Part shown: in pieces, positions 30,894 through 39,767 of the stretch
Numbering within the stretch: the stretch's first letter is position 1
Layout of the letters: each line of letters opens with the position of its first letter
From: Paraburkholderia adhaesiva
GTDB lineage: Bacteria; Pseudomonadota; Gammaproteobacteria; Burkholderiales; Burkholderiaceae
NCBI RefSeq assembly: GCF_021390575.1
Contig: NZ_JAJEJQ010000001.1
Location: 2,518,501-2,582,500, forward strand
Reading direction: 5' to 3'
DNA: 64,000 nt
Made by a program: the position numbers and the translations under genes
The notes under the pieces: model-generated
Told to the model about the DNA's origin: nothing
The model's input: only the letters and a program-made list of their open reading frames with translations
Databases searched by the model: none

Positions 30894-32120
30894 ATGTCCA
30901 GCTATATGACCGCGGCCGAGGCCGCCGAAACGCTCGGGATCAGCCGCGCCACGCTCTACGCCTATGTGAGCCGCGGACTCCTCTCGTCGACGCCTGCAAC
31001 CGTTGGCCGTCACAACCATTACGCCGCCGCAGACGTGCGCCGCCTCGCGCGACGCAAGGCCGACGGCAAGCGCGCGGGCAAGGTTGCACAGAAGGTGCTG
31101 GACTGGGGTGTGCCGGTGCTCGAATCGTCGATCACGCTGATCGCCGACGGCAAGCTCTACTACCGCGGCCACGATGCGATCGACCTGGCGCGCCACGCGT
31201 CGCTCGAAGAGGTCGCGGCGTTGCTCTGGGAATGCGCGCCGCGCCGCATCCTGGAGGCGCCGCCCGCGCCGATCACGGGCGCGCAATGGTCCGCGTGGCT
31301 CAAGATCTGGGGCGAGCACACGCCGCTCGAACGCGCGCTCGTGCTGCTGCCGGCCGCCGCCGCGCAGATGCCACGCGTCTGGGCCCAGGGCCGCGACGCG
31401 CAGATCGATACGGGCTCGATGTTGATGCGCCTGCTCGCGGCGGCACTGATTTCGGCGGCGCCGTCGAACGAACCGCTGCACCGGCAGCTCGCCCACGCGT
31501 GGGGACTGCGCTCGCGCGCGCACGCCGACTTACTGCGCGCGGCACTGGTGCTTTGTGCGGACCACGAATTGAATGCCTCGACGTTCACGGTGCGCTGCAT
31601 CACCTCCACCGGCACGCACCTGTTCGGCGCAGCGGCGGGCGGTCTCGCGGCGCTGTCGGGGCCGCGCCACGGCGGCGAAACGATGCGCGTGGCCGCCTTC
31701 TTCGACGAAGCGGCGCGCGCGAGCGACCTGCACCGCTATCTCGCGGATCGCCTTGTGCCCGACGAACGCGGCGTCCCTGCGCCGCTTTCGGGCTTCGGCC
31801 ATCCGCTCTACCCGAACGGCGATCCGCGTGCGCGGCTCTTGCTCGACCAGCTGGCGCAGCGCGCGCCAGCTCGCTCGACGATGAGCGAGATCGACGCACT
31901 CGCGCAAGCGGTGGCAGAAACGACGGGCGCGCGCCCAACCGTGGATTTCGCGCTCGCGGCCATCGAGCGCGTGCTGGAATTGCCGCGCGGAGCGGCGTTC
32001 ACGCTGTTCGCCGCGGGCCGAGTGACGGGCTGGATCGCGCACGCATTGGAGCAGACCGCCGACGGACGCCTGATCCGCCCACGCGCGCGCTACGTGGGAG
32101 AGCCCGGCGGCACGCCTTGA
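30894..32120 (+). CDS. Citrate synthase family protein with N-terminal HTH domain
   Basis: A 408-aa fusion. Residues about 3-55 form a MerR/excisionase-like HTH (TAAEAAETLGISRATLYAYVSRGLL, then HNHYAAADVRRLARR). Residues about 65-405 are a complete citrate-synthase fold: active-site His regions SGPRHGGETM and GFGHPLYPNGDPRA, the Asp in PTVDFALA, and the tail GWIAHALEQ...RPRARYVG. The key catalytic His/His/Asp appear kept, so both DNA binding and condensation of an acyl-CoA are plausible. Substrate and regulatory target are inference. Such fusions occur in Burkholderiales annotations; their biochemistry is little known. Confidence 0.88.
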   Translation: MSSYMTAAEAAETLGISRATLYAYVSRGLLSSTPATVGRHNHYAAADVRRLARRKADGKRAGKVAQKVLDWGVPVLESSITLIADGKLYYRGHDAIDLARHASLEEVAALLWECAPRRILEAPPAPITGAQWSAWLKIWGEHTPLERALVLLPAAAAQMPRVWAQGRDAQIDTGSMLMRLLAAALISAAPSNEPLHRQLAHAWGLRSRAHADLLRAALVLCADHELNASTFTVRCITSTGTHLFGAAAGGLAALSGPRHGGETMRVAAFFDEAARASDLHRYLADRLVPDERGVPAPLSGFGHPLYPNGDPRARLLLDQLAQRAPARSTMSEIDALAQAVAETTGARPTVDFALAAIERVLELPRGAAFTLFAAGRVTGWIAHALEQTADGRLIRPRARYVGEPGGTP

Positions 32121-32160
32121 GCGCTGGCGCGCTACGCAGCACCACCCGGGCGCCCCACGC

Positions 32161-32502
32161 TCAACTCACCGAGCGCGTGCGCCAACCGCCGCGCAGCGCC
32201 CAGTCGCGCAACGTTCCCGCCAGCGTAAGCGCCACGCGGCGAACCTCGTCCACGCGCAAAGACGCCGACGCCCCACCCAACGCCATGACGAAGCGAGCCC
32301 CCGAGCGTCCTGCGCTGATGCGCGCCGAAGTTCCCCCGCCCAGCGTCAGCGATTCGCCGTCGCGCAGCCAGTAGTCGCCCGCATCGCCGTCGATCGTCAG
32401 CCAGAGTTCACCCTCGCTCACGCGCAGTTGCATCGGCTGCGTCAACTGCCAGGTCTGAGCAGGTTCGTCGTACTCCATTTCGAAAATTCGGATTTCGCGC
32501 AT
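32161..32502 (-). CDS. DUF2917 family protein
   Basis: A 113-aa cytosolic protein recognised as DUF2917 by the pattern LRVSEGELWLTIDGDAGDYW followed by LRDGESLTLGGG, a small beta-rich cupin-like fold. Function is unknown. It is divergent from the MocR-type regulator, and the operator cluster between them makes it the likeliest regulated target. Confidence 0.8.
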   Translation of the reverse strand: MREIRIFEMEYDEPAQTWQLTQPMQLRVSEGELWLTIDGDAGDYWLRDGESLTLGGGTSARISAGRSGARFVMALGGASASLRVDEVRRVALTLAGTLRDWALRGGWRTRSVS

Positions 32503-32567
32503 CGCCGTTCTCCTTGAACGCCCTTCCCGGTTGAAGCATTATTGCGATCAGCGCCACCGAAACCCAT

Positions 32568-32622
32568 GCACAGTTCCGAACAGTTCACCCGGAACTGTGC
32601 AGCCAAAAAACCGGACAGTTCC
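32568..32622. promoter_or_regulatory. Operator cluster between DUF2917 and MocR genes
   Basis: The motif ACAGTTC occurs as three direct copies (32570-32576, 32580-32586, 32615-32621) and once inverted. GCACAGTTCC (32568-32577) and GGAACTGTGC (32591-32600) form a perfect 10-bp dyad. Mixed direct and inverted repeats like this are typical of MocR-type binding regions. Confidence 0.7.
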
Positions 32623-32650
32623 CTAATTCCTGCAACGTCGCGAGGCCCGC

Positions 32651-34057
32651 ATGAAACTCGAACTCGACCGCGCGAGCAGCGTCCCGCTCACCGACCAGAT
32701 CGTCACCGGCGTGCAGGCCTGGATCGGCTCGCGCTCGGCGCATCCAGGCGCCCGGCTGCCGTCGATCCGCCAGTTCGCCGCCGACTACCGCATCAGCCGC
32801 TTCCCGGTGATCGAGGCCTACGACCGGCTCGTCTCGCTTGGCTATCTCGACTCGCGGCACGGCTCGGGCTTCTACGTGAGCGAGCACGCACGCGCGGGCA
32901 TGTCCGGCATGGGCACCTGCGACCTGTCGAACGCCGCTGACGAATCCGACCTCGTGCTGAGCGCACTCAACCGCCCCGGCGAAGCACTGCAGATCGGCAG
33001 CGGCTCGATCCCTCAGGGGTGGCGCGACATCGACGCCATCGGCCAGGCGATCCGCCACGTTTCACGTACCGATCCGTCGAGCCTCGTCGACTACGGCACG
33101 CCGCTCGGCGATGCCACGTTGCGCGAGCATCTGCGCAACCGGCTCGCGCCGCTCGGCATCGTCGCCGATACGCAGCAGATTCTCATCACCGAGGGCGCGA
33201 GCGAGGGCCTCGACCTCTTGATGCGCTACATGCTCAAGCCCGGCGACACGGTCTTCGTCGAAGATCCCGGCTACTACAACCTCTACGGACTGCTGAAGCT
33301 GCACGGTGTGCGGCTCGTCGGCATCCGGCGCACGGCGGGCGGGCCTGATATCGAACATCTGCACGAGATGCTCGCGCAGCACCGGCCGCGCGCAATGTTC
33401 GTCAACACGGTGTTCCACAATCCGACCGGCACGACGATCGCGCCACCTGTCGCGTTCCGCCTGCTGCAACTCGCGCGCGAGCACCGCTTCACGATCGTCG
33501 AGGACGATATCTTCGCCGACTGCCAGAGCACCCCGACCGACCGGCTCGCCGCACTCGACCAGTTCGAGCATGTCGTGTACGTGTCGGGGCTTTCGAAGAC
33601 ACTGTCGTCGTCGCTGCGGGTGGGCTACGTCGTGGCCAATCCCGCGCTCATAAGCGATCTCGCGTCGGTCAAGGCGCTCACGACCATCAGCGGATCGCGC
33701 TTCACGCAGGCCGTGGCGGCGACACTGCTCGAGCGCGGCGCGTACCGCAAGTATCTCGAGCGGCTCAGGCGGCGCATGTCGGAAGCGCTCGGCAGCGCCA
33801 CGCGCACGCTCGAAGATCACGGCTGGGAACTGTTCGCGCGACCCGAGGGCGGCAAGTTCGTGTGGGCGCGCGTCCCGCACGTGGACGATTCGGCGCGACT
33901 CGTGGCGTGTGGCGAGCCGTTGGACGTGATGGTGTCGCCGGGCAACCACTTCCGGCCCCACGGCGAGACGAGTCCGTGGATTCGCATCAACGCGGCGTAC
34001 GCGCTCGATCCGCGCGCGCAGGACTTCTTCGCTGCGGCGGCGAAGCTCGATGCCTGA
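32651..34057 (+). CDS. MocR-type GntR/aminotransferase regulator
   Basis: A 468-aa fusion of a GntR winged HTH (about 1-80: LTDQIVTGVQAWI, LPSIRQFAADYRISRFPVIEAYDRL) and a fold-type I PLP aminotransferase-like domain. PLP-site features are EDPGYYNLYGLLK, FHNPTGT, IVEDDIFAD and the Schiff-base Lys in VSGLSKTLSSSLRVGY. It is probably a PLP-sensing transcription factor rather than an enzyme. It is divergent from the DUF2917 gene and upstream of an MdtD-like exporter. Confidence 0.94.
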   Translation: MKLELDRASSVPLTDQIVTGVQAWIGSRSAHPGARLPSIRQFAADYRISRFPVIEAYDRLVSLGYLDSRHGSGFYVSEHARAGMSGMGTCDLSNAADESDLVLSALNRPGEALQIGSGSIPQGWRDIDAIGQAIRHVSRTDPSSLVDYGTPLGDATLREHLRNRLAPLGIVADTQQILITEGASEGLDLLMRYMLKPGDTVFVEDPGYYNLYGLLKLHGVRLVGIRRTAGGPDIEHLHEMLAQHRPRAMFVNTVFHNPTGTTIAPPVAFRLLQLAREHRFTIVEDDIFADCQSTPTDRLAALDQFEHVVYVSGLSKTLSSSLRVGYVVANPALISDLASVKALTTISGSRFTQAVAATLLERGAYRKYLERLRRRMSEALGSATRTLEDHGWELFARPEGGKFVWARVPHVDDSARLVACGEPLDVMVSPGNHFRPHGETSPWIRINAAYALDPRAQDFFAAAAKLDA

Positions 34058-34265
34058 ACGGCAGTCGCCGCACGACGCAAACGAGGCGATCGACGCGACC
34101 GCCTCGCGCGCCGCGCCCCAACCGCCGTCACCGCCCTCCACATCGGCATAGCCCGGGCCAACGTCACTGCCGTTAGTTGCGCCTGCACGCACCGCCGCGC
34201 GGCCCCGCCGTTTTCCCTACAATGGCGGCTGCCAGCCACCCGCCGGCGCATCCCAGCCATTGCCC

Positions 34266-35711
34266 ATGTCCGTCCCCAGTCCGTCGCCCGCGTCCAAGCC
34301 ATCTGCCCGTTCGTTGTCGGTCATGCTGTGGCTCGTCGCCATCGGCTTCTTCATGCAGACGCTCGACGCGACCATCGTCAACACGGCGCTGCCCGCCATG
34401 GCGGCAAGCCTCGGCGAGCGGGCGCTCGCCATGCAGTCGGTCGTGATCGCCTATTCGCTGACGATGGCCGTGATGATCCCGGTCTCCGGCTGGCTCGCCG
34501 ACAAGCTCGGCACACGCCGCGTTTTCTTCGGCGCGATTCTCGTGTTCACGATCGGATCGATCCTCTGCGCGAGCGCACACACGCTCGACGAACTGGTGCT
34601 CTCGCGCATCGCACAGGGTGTGGGCGGCGCGATGCTGCTGCCGGTCGGCCGGCTCGCCGTGCTGCGCACGTTTCCCGCCGAACGCTATTTGCCCGCGCTT
34701 TCGTTTGTCGCGATACCGGGGCTGATCGGCCCGTTGATCGGCCCGACACTCGGCGGCTGGCTCGTACAGATCGCCTCATGGCACTGGATCTTTCTGATCA
34801 ACGTGCCGGTGGGCATCGTCGGTTGTGTCGCGACATTCATCTTCATGCCCGACAGCCGCAACCCCGACACGGCCCGCTTCGATCTGCCTGGCTACCTGCT
34901 ACTCGTCATCGGCATGGTGACGCTCACCTTCGCACTCGACGGCCGCACCGAACTCGGCATCCAGCACGCCGCCGTGCTCGTGCTGCTGATCCTCTCGCTC
35001 GCTGCATTCGTCGCCTACGGTCTGCACGCGGTCCGCACGCCGCGCCCGATCTTCTCGCTCGACCTCTTCAAGATCGACACGTTCAGCGTGGGCCTGCTAG
35101 GCAACCTGTTCGCGCGAATCGGCAGCGGGGCGATGCCGTATCTGATTCCGCTCCTGCTGCAAGTGGCGCTCGGCTACACGCCGTTCCAGGCGGGCCTCAT
35201 GATGCTGCCGACCGCCGCCGCCGGCATGTTCTCGAAGCGGCTCGTCACGCGCCTTATCCTGCGCTACGGCTACCGGCGCGTGCTTGTCACGAACACGGTG
35301 CTCGTCGGCATTGCGATGGCAAGCTTCGCGTTCTCAACGACCGAAGAACCGCTATGGCTGCGCCTCGTGCAACTGGCGCTCTTCGGCGGCGTGAACTCGA
35401 TGCAGTTCACCGCCATGAACACGCTCACGCTCAAGGACCTCGGCACCGGTGGCGCGAGCAGCGGCAACAGCCTGTTCTCACTCGTGCAGATGCTCTCGAT
35501 GAGCCTCGGCGTGACCGTCGCGGGCGCACTGCTCACCACGTTTGCCGGATTCATCGGCCATCACGTCACGGGTTCGGCTGTGATTCCCGCCTTCCACGCG
35601 ACGTTCATCTGCGTGGGGATCATCACGGCGGCATCGTCGTGGATCTTCGCCCAGCTTTCCTCTGATCTGCACCGCACCGCGAAGCGGACCGATCCGTCCG
35701 AACGGACTTAG
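34266..35711 (+). CDS. mdtD: MFS multidrug transporter, MdtD-like (DHA2 family)
   Basis: A 481-aa, roughly 14-segment inner-membrane drug/proton antiporter. Motifs shared with E. coli MdtD include GFFMQTLDATIVNTALPAMA, GWLADKLGTRRVFF (motif A), QGVGGAMLLPVGRLAV, ASWHWIFLINVPVGIVG, and SMQFTAMNTLTLKDLGTG. I use the ATG at 34266; a TTG two codons earlier is also open. It stands alone here, without the mdtABC RND genes. Substrate unknown. Confidence 0.9.
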   Translation: MSVPSPSPASKPSARSLSVMLWLVAIGFFMQTLDATIVNTALPAMAASLGERALAMQSVVIAYSLTMAVMIPVSGWLADKLGTRRVFFGAILVFTIGSILCASAHTLDELVLSRIAQGVGGAMLLPVGRLAVLRTFPAERYLPALSFVAIPGLIGPLIGPTLGGWLVQIASWHWIFLINVPVGIVGCVATFIFMPDSRNPDTARFDLPGYLLLVIGMVTLTFALDGRTELGIQHAAVLVLLILSLAAFVAYGLHAVRTPRPIFSLDLFKIDTFSVGLLGNLFARIGSGAMPYLIPLLLQVALGYTPFQAGLMMLPTAAAGMFSKRLVTRLILRYGYRRVLVTNTVLVGIAMASFAFSTTEEPLWLRLVQLALFGGVNSMQFTAMNTLTLKDLGTGGASSGNSLFSLVQMLSMSLGVTVAGALLTTFAGFIGHHVTGSAVIPAFHATFICVGIITAASSWIFAQLSSDLHRTAKRTDPSERT

Positions 35712-36075
35712 CGGCGCGACGGCGGGCAAGCGCCGCCCGATCGCGACGCCGGCGCGCGCTTCCACCTCGCCAGATCGCCCGCGCTTCACCCGCCCATTTG
35801 TGCCCCGCCGCACCGGGGCAGTGCATGCCGCGACCGCGCGGTGCGCGCGCAGTCGCCGGTCGAACTGAATTCGCATGGCGCGGCCACCCGAGCGCGATGC
35901 GCACAGCTCTGCATTTCTCCCGGCATCCGAGGCAGCGCCCCGAGTCTGCGGCGTCTGCGCGTCCCGGCCCCTGCCCTCGTGCGGTGACTCGCATACTTTT
36001 TGCTGGGCTATGCTTATCCTATAAACTTGATGTTGCGGCGCGGTGTGCGCCGCGCTCCCCATCGATACGACCGGC
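35712..36075 (+). promoter_or_regulatory. Intergenic region with promoter for the EAL-like gene
   Basis: No gene is supported in this GC-rich stretch. Close to its end is TATCCTATAAACT, with TATAAA at 36020-36025. This gives a start near 36033 and a leader of about 40 nt to the ATG at 36076. No clear -35 was found. Confidence 0.4.
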
Positions 36076-37341
36076 ATGATCGACCTCGAACCCCCAGGTT
36101 TCCAGTCGCGCCCCATCGCGGGCGTTGAAGGCGCCCGACGCACCGTGCTGTACGGCGGTTACACCGTCTTCAGCGTGTTCCAGCCGGTGTTCTCGGTCGC
36201 GCACCGCCGTGCGATCGGATATCACGCGTCGCTGCGCGCCCACGACGAGCACGGCCAGCAAGTGCCGTCGCAGGAGGTGTTTTCGCAGGCGGCGCGCCGC
36301 GGCGATCTGCTGGAACTCGGCCGACTTGCCGAATCGCTGCACCTCGGCAACTTCAACGCGTTCGATTCGCATGACGAGTGGCTCTTCCTGAGCCTGCACC
36401 CCGCCGCGCTCATGGACACGAGCTACGGCGACGCCCTGCTTGCCGGCATCAAGGCGCTCGGGCTGCAGCCGCAGCGCGTGGTGCTCGAAGTGTCGGAGCA
36501 GGCGGGCGGCGAAAATCTGCGATTCGCGGAAATCATCGACGGACTGCGCAAAAGCGGCTTCGTCATCGCGCTGGACGGCTTCGGCGCGAAGCACTCAAAC
36601 ATCGACCGCGTGTGGCAAGTGCGTCCCGACATCGTCACGCTCGACCGCAGTCTGCTCGCGCAGGCGAGCCGCCACGCTCACATCGAGCGCGTGCTGCCGG
36701 GACTCGTTTCGATGCTGCACGAGTCCGGTCAACTCGTGCTGGTGGGCGGCCTCGCGACCGAACGCGACGCGCTCATCGCCCTCGAGAGCAATGCCGATTT
36801 CGTGCAGGGTACGTACTTCGCGGGACCCGGCATCGAGCCGGTGCCCCCCGCCAGGGCGGCGAAGCTGATGGACGATCTTTCAGCGCGACTGCGCGACTGC
36901 GTGAATGCGCGCGAGATCTCGCAGGTGGCGCGGCTCGCGCCGTACGTGAGCGCAATCGAAACGGCGGCAGCGCAACTGGCCGTTGGCACGTCCATGGCCG
37001 ATGCGACGTCGCCGCTGCTCGGCCTGAACGAGACGGCGCGCTGCTTCCTGCTCGACGCGTCCGGACGCCAGATCGGCGACAACGTGGTGCCCGAAGGCCG
37101 TACGACGCAGCGCGCGAAACGCTTCCGTCCGCTCCTGCATTCCGAGGGCGCGAGCTGGGAGCGCCGGCCCTATTTCATCGGCGCAATACGCACTCCGGGC
37201 GAGGTTCACCTCACGCCGCCCTATCTGTCGATCAATGAGGCGCACCTGTGCGTGACCGCGTCGATCGCCGCGCAGACGCCACACGGCCTGCAGGTGCTGT
37301 GTGTCGATATCAACTGGGAAGTGACCGCGAAGCGCGGCTGA
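36076..37341 (+). CDS. Degenerate EAL-domain protein
   Basis: A 421-aa protein whose first 270 residues follow the EAL c-di-GMP phosphodiesterase fold. The EAL triad itself is replaced (GYHASLRAHD where G-x-EALLRW is expected). The N in the usual N-L-S-P is lost (FLSLHP), DDFG is LDGFG, and the AEGVE loop is VGGLAT. One conserved Glu remains in LEVSEQ. The pattern predicts loss of metal-dependent hydrolysis. The C-terminal 140 residues (LGLNETARCFLLDASGRQIG onward) resemble the sensory tail of some Burkholderia EAL proteins. The start could be the GTG at 36043; the -10 position favours 36076. Confidence 0.82.
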   Translation: MIDLEPPGFQSRPIAGVEGARRTVLYGGYTVFSVFQPVFSVAHRRAIGYHASLRAHDEHGQQVPSQEVFSQAARRGDLLELGRLAESLHLGNFNAFDSHDEWLFLSLHPAALMDTSYGDALLAGIKALGLQPQRVVLEVSEQAGGENLRFAEIIDGLRKSGFVIALDGFGAKHSNIDRVWQVRPDIVTLDRSLLAQASRHAHIERVLPGLVSMLHESGQLVLVGGLATERDALIALESNADFVQGTYFAGPGIEPVPPARAAKLMDDLSARLRDCVNAREISQVARLAPYVSAIETAAAQLAVGTSMADATSPLLGLNETARCFLLDASGRQIGDNVVPEGRTTQRAKRFRPLLHSEGASWERRPYFIGAIRTPGEVHLTPPYLSINEAHLCVTASIAAQTPHGLQVLCVDINWEVTAKRG

Positions 37342-37381
37342 CGCGCGCGCGGCGCCCACCGCGCCCACACTGCCTGCAATT

Positions 37382-38035
37382 TCAGGCAAGCCGCACGGCA
37401 AGCCATGTCGAGAGCACGCCCTTGTACTCGGCGACGAGCAGCTTGCGCTCTTTGGGCTTCGCCGCCGCGTACAGCGGATTGAGGCTCTTGATGACCTGCA
37501 GCATCACTTCCGCGATGCGATAGGCCTCGTCGGCAGCGAGCGCTGCGTTGTAGCGCCTGAAGAGCGCGGCGAAGCGCTCGCGCAACCGGTTGCGCGCGGC
37601 AGCGTCGCGATGGAATCCAAGCGGCACAGAAAGCAGCGGCAAATAGGCCGGATAGTCGGCCATCAATTCGACCATCAGATCGAATAGCCGCTCCACCAGT
37701 TCAGCAAACGGTAATTCGCCAACCGTGGCGTCCGTGCCGCCTTTACCGTTTGCCTCGCCCGCTTCGATCATCGCGCTCCAGCGCGCGTCAATCTCGTCGC
37801 CATAGCGCTTGCGCAGCGCGAACGCGAGCGCCTCCTTGTTCGGAAAGTACTGATACGCCGCGCCGATCGACACGCCGGCCTGCTGCGCGATCTGCGTCAT
37901 CGTCGCGCCGTCGAAGCCGCGCTCGGCAATGGCGTCGCCCGCCGCGAGGAGCAGCGCCTCGACCGTGCGCGCCGCGCGTTCCTGACGCGGCACGCGCCGC
38001 GATGCTGGACAATCCCCTCGTGCGCCTGCGCCCAT
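37382..38035 (-). CDS. TetR-family transcriptional regulator
   Basis: A 217-aa repressor-type protein. The N-terminal HTH reads LLAAGDAIAERGFDGATMTQ and then VSIGAAYQYFPNKEALAFALRKRY, the classical TetR_N pattern. The C-terminal ligand domain has no recognisable specificity. I use the ATG at 38035, since a perfect reverse-strand TATAAT (38070-38065) lies 30 bases upstream; a GTG at 38053 is also open. It is divergent from the isochorismatase-like gene with only about 60 bp between, so it probably regulates it and itself. Confidence 0.9.
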   Translation of the reverse strand: MGAGARGDCPASRRVPRQERAARTVEALLLAAGDAIAERGFDGATMTQIAQQAGVSIGAAYQYFPNKEALAFALRKRYGDEIDARWSAMIEAGEANGKGGTDATVGELPFAELVERLFDLMVELMADYPAYLPLLSVPLGFHRDAAARNRLRERFAALFRRYNAALAADEAYRIAEVMLQVIKSLNPLYAAAKPKERKLLVAEYKGVLSTWLAVRLA

Positions 38036-38047
38036 ATCTGATAGCCC

Positions 38048-38087
38048 CCTCACATTCCTGTATGATTATATGAGTCCATCCTCACAT
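38048..38087. promoter_or_regulatory. Overlapping promoters and repeated site, tetR/isochorismatase gap
   Basis: CCTCACAT occurs twice (38048-38055, 38080-38087), 32 bp apart or about three helical turns. Between them lie the reverse TATAAT (38070-38065) and a forward CTGATA-17-TATGAT promoter (38038-38066). The repeats could be TetR-type half-sites. Confidence 0.45.
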
Positions 38088-38098
38088 ATTGGTGACTC

Positions 38099-38674
38099 AT
38101 GACGCAAGCTCTTTCCCTCGATCCGCGCAAAACGGCGCTTGTGATGATCGATCTGCAACACGGCATCGTGGGCCGCTCGGTCGCGCCGCACAGTGGCGCC
38201 GAAGTCGTCGCGCGCGCGAAACAACTGGCCGACACGATGCGCGCGAAAGGCGCGGCGATCGTGTGGGTGCGCGTGCTGCTCAACGAGCTGCGCCCGGCCC
38301 CGGCCGATATCTCCATGCACGCGCCCGGCACGCCACCCGCCCCGGCGGAAGCCTCGGAACTCGTGCCCGGGACCGGCGCCCAGCCGGGCGATGTGATCGT
38401 CTCGAAGCGCCAGTGGGGCGCGTTCTACGGCACCGACCTCGAACAGCAACTGCGCCGTCGCGGCATCGAGACAATCGTGCTGGGCGGCATCGCGACGAAC
38501 TTCGGCGTCGAATCGACGGCGCGCGCCGCCTTCGACCAGGGCTTTAACCTTGTGTTCGTCGAAGACGCCACGTCGGGTCTGAATGGCGAAATGCACAGCT
38601 TCAACTTCGAGAACTTGTTCCCGTACATGGGCCACGTACGTTCGGTGCAGCAAGTGATCGACGCGCTGGCATAA
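38099..38674 (+). CDS. Isochorismatase-family hydrolase
   Basis: A 191-aa alpha/beta hydrolase of the isochorismatase fold. The catalytic Asp is in VMIDLQHGI and the Lys in SKRQWGAFYGTDLE. At the position of the nucleophilic Cys the motif reads GIATNFGVESTA, so Gly replaces Cys, as in true isochorismatases such as EntB/PhzD and unlike nicotinamidases. Substrate is unknown; no siderophore genes are nearby. It is likely controlled by the divergent TetR protein. Confidence 0.9.
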   Translation: MTQALSLDPRKTALVMIDLQHGIVGRSVAPHSGAEVVARAKQLADTMRAKGAAIVWVRVLLNELRPAPADISMHAPGTPPAPAEASELVPGTGAQPGDVIVSKRQWGAFYGTDLEQQLRRRGIETIVLGGIATNFGVESTARAAFDQGFNLVFVEDATSGLNGEMHSFNFENLFPYMGHVRSVQQVIDALA

Positions 38675-38689
38675 ACGCCAACGCGCATA

Positions 38690-38726
38690 AAAAAAGCCCT
38701 CGACGTTGAAAATCGAGGGCTTTTTT
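38690..38726. terminator. Bidirectional terminator between isochorismatase gene and sodB
   Basis: AAAAAAGCCCTCGA (38690-38703) pairs with TCGAGGGCTTTTTT (38713-38726). It has a T-run on both strands and serves two convergent genes. Confidence 0.92.
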
Positions 38727-38782
38727 GTTTGTGCCGCCCGAGGCGGCACACTACGCGGCACAGTCGTGCTGAGCGCTAGCGC

Positions 38783-39361
38783 TTAAGCGAAGTTCTTCGC
38801 TGCGAAGTCCCAGTTCACGATGTTCCAGAACGCTTCGACGAACTTCGGACGTGCGTTGCGGTAGTCGATGTAGTAAGCGTGTTCCCAAACGTCGATTGTG
38901 ATCAGCGGCTTTGCGTCGGTCGTGAGCGGCGTGGCGGCGTTGCTGGTCGACACGATATCGAGCGAGCCGTCCGCCTTCTTCACGAGCCACGTCCAGCCCG
39001 AGCCGAAGTTGCCGACTGCTGCCTTCGAGAACGCTTCCTTGAACGCGTCGAACGAGCCCCACTTCGCGTTGATCGCGTCGCCGAACGCGCCGGCCGGTGC
39101 ACCGCCACCTTGCGGCGACAGGCTGTTCCAGAAGAACGTGTGATTCCAGATCTGGGCTGCGTTGTTGAACACGCCGCCCGACGACTTCTTGATGATTTCT
39201 TCGAGCGAGAGCTTTTCGAACTCGGTGCCCGGGACGAGGTTGTTCAGGTTCGTGACGTAAGCCTGGTGGTGCTTGCCGTAGTGGAACTCGAGCGTTTCTT
39301 CCGACATGTGCGGAACGAGAGCGTTCTTCGCGAACGGCAGCGGCGGGAGCGTAAATGACAT
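38783..39361 (-). CDS. sodB: Superoxide dismutase, Fe type
   Basis: A 192-aa enzyme converting superoxide to H2O2 and O2 in the cytosol. Metal ligands are visible in [12 protein letters not shown] (first His), NHTFFWNSL (second His) and [13 protein letters not shown] (Asp and His). The sequence [10 protein letters not shown] after the second ligand follows the Fe-SOD pattern. Strong codon bias fits a highly expressed gene. It shares a bidirectional terminator with the isochorismatase gene. Confidence 0.97.
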   Translation of the reverse strand: MSFTLPPLPFAKNALVPHMSEETLEFHYGKHHQAYVTNLNNLVPGTEFEKLSLEEIIKKSSGGVFNNAAQIWNHTFFWNSLSPQGGGAPAGAFGDAINAKWGSFDAFKEAFSKAAVGNFGSGWTWLVKKADGSLDIVSTSNAATPLTTDAKPLITIDVWEHAYYIDYRNARPKFVEAFWNIVNWDFAAKNFA

Positions 39362-39767
39362 GATTCTGTTCCTTCGTCGTGTTATGGGGAGTTAGTTCTG
39401 CGTGACAACCGGTATAGAGCGTTCGATTGTAGGCGACTTGGAATAACCCCGCAAACTAGCGGACTTTATGCCGGATGTCCGCTGTGCAGGGGTTCCGTGT
39501 GGATTCCGGAGCGCTTGCGCACAACAGGTACCCCAGGTTGGTCAGCACTGCACTGTAACGCCGATTGCACGCTTCGACACTCGCGCTGCCATGTTTGCGC
39601 AGCATGACCGATGCCGTGAAAGCGGCGTGCTTACCACAGCATCCAATCGACGAATCGACGCGCGAACGCCGTGCCTGGTCCCGCAGATCCGCGCGTCACT
39701 GTGCCTGCAAAAGACCTTCAACAGCTTGCAACCAGGTTGACGCAATGCGCCTTCGCCGCGAATGGCG
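39362..39767. other. sodB/xseA intergenic region
   Basis: This 406-bp gap holds the sodB promoter on the reverse strand and the 3' end region of xseA. No clear promoter boxes, terminator or gene were recognised. A 90-codon forward frame inside it has no family features. Confidence 0.4.
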
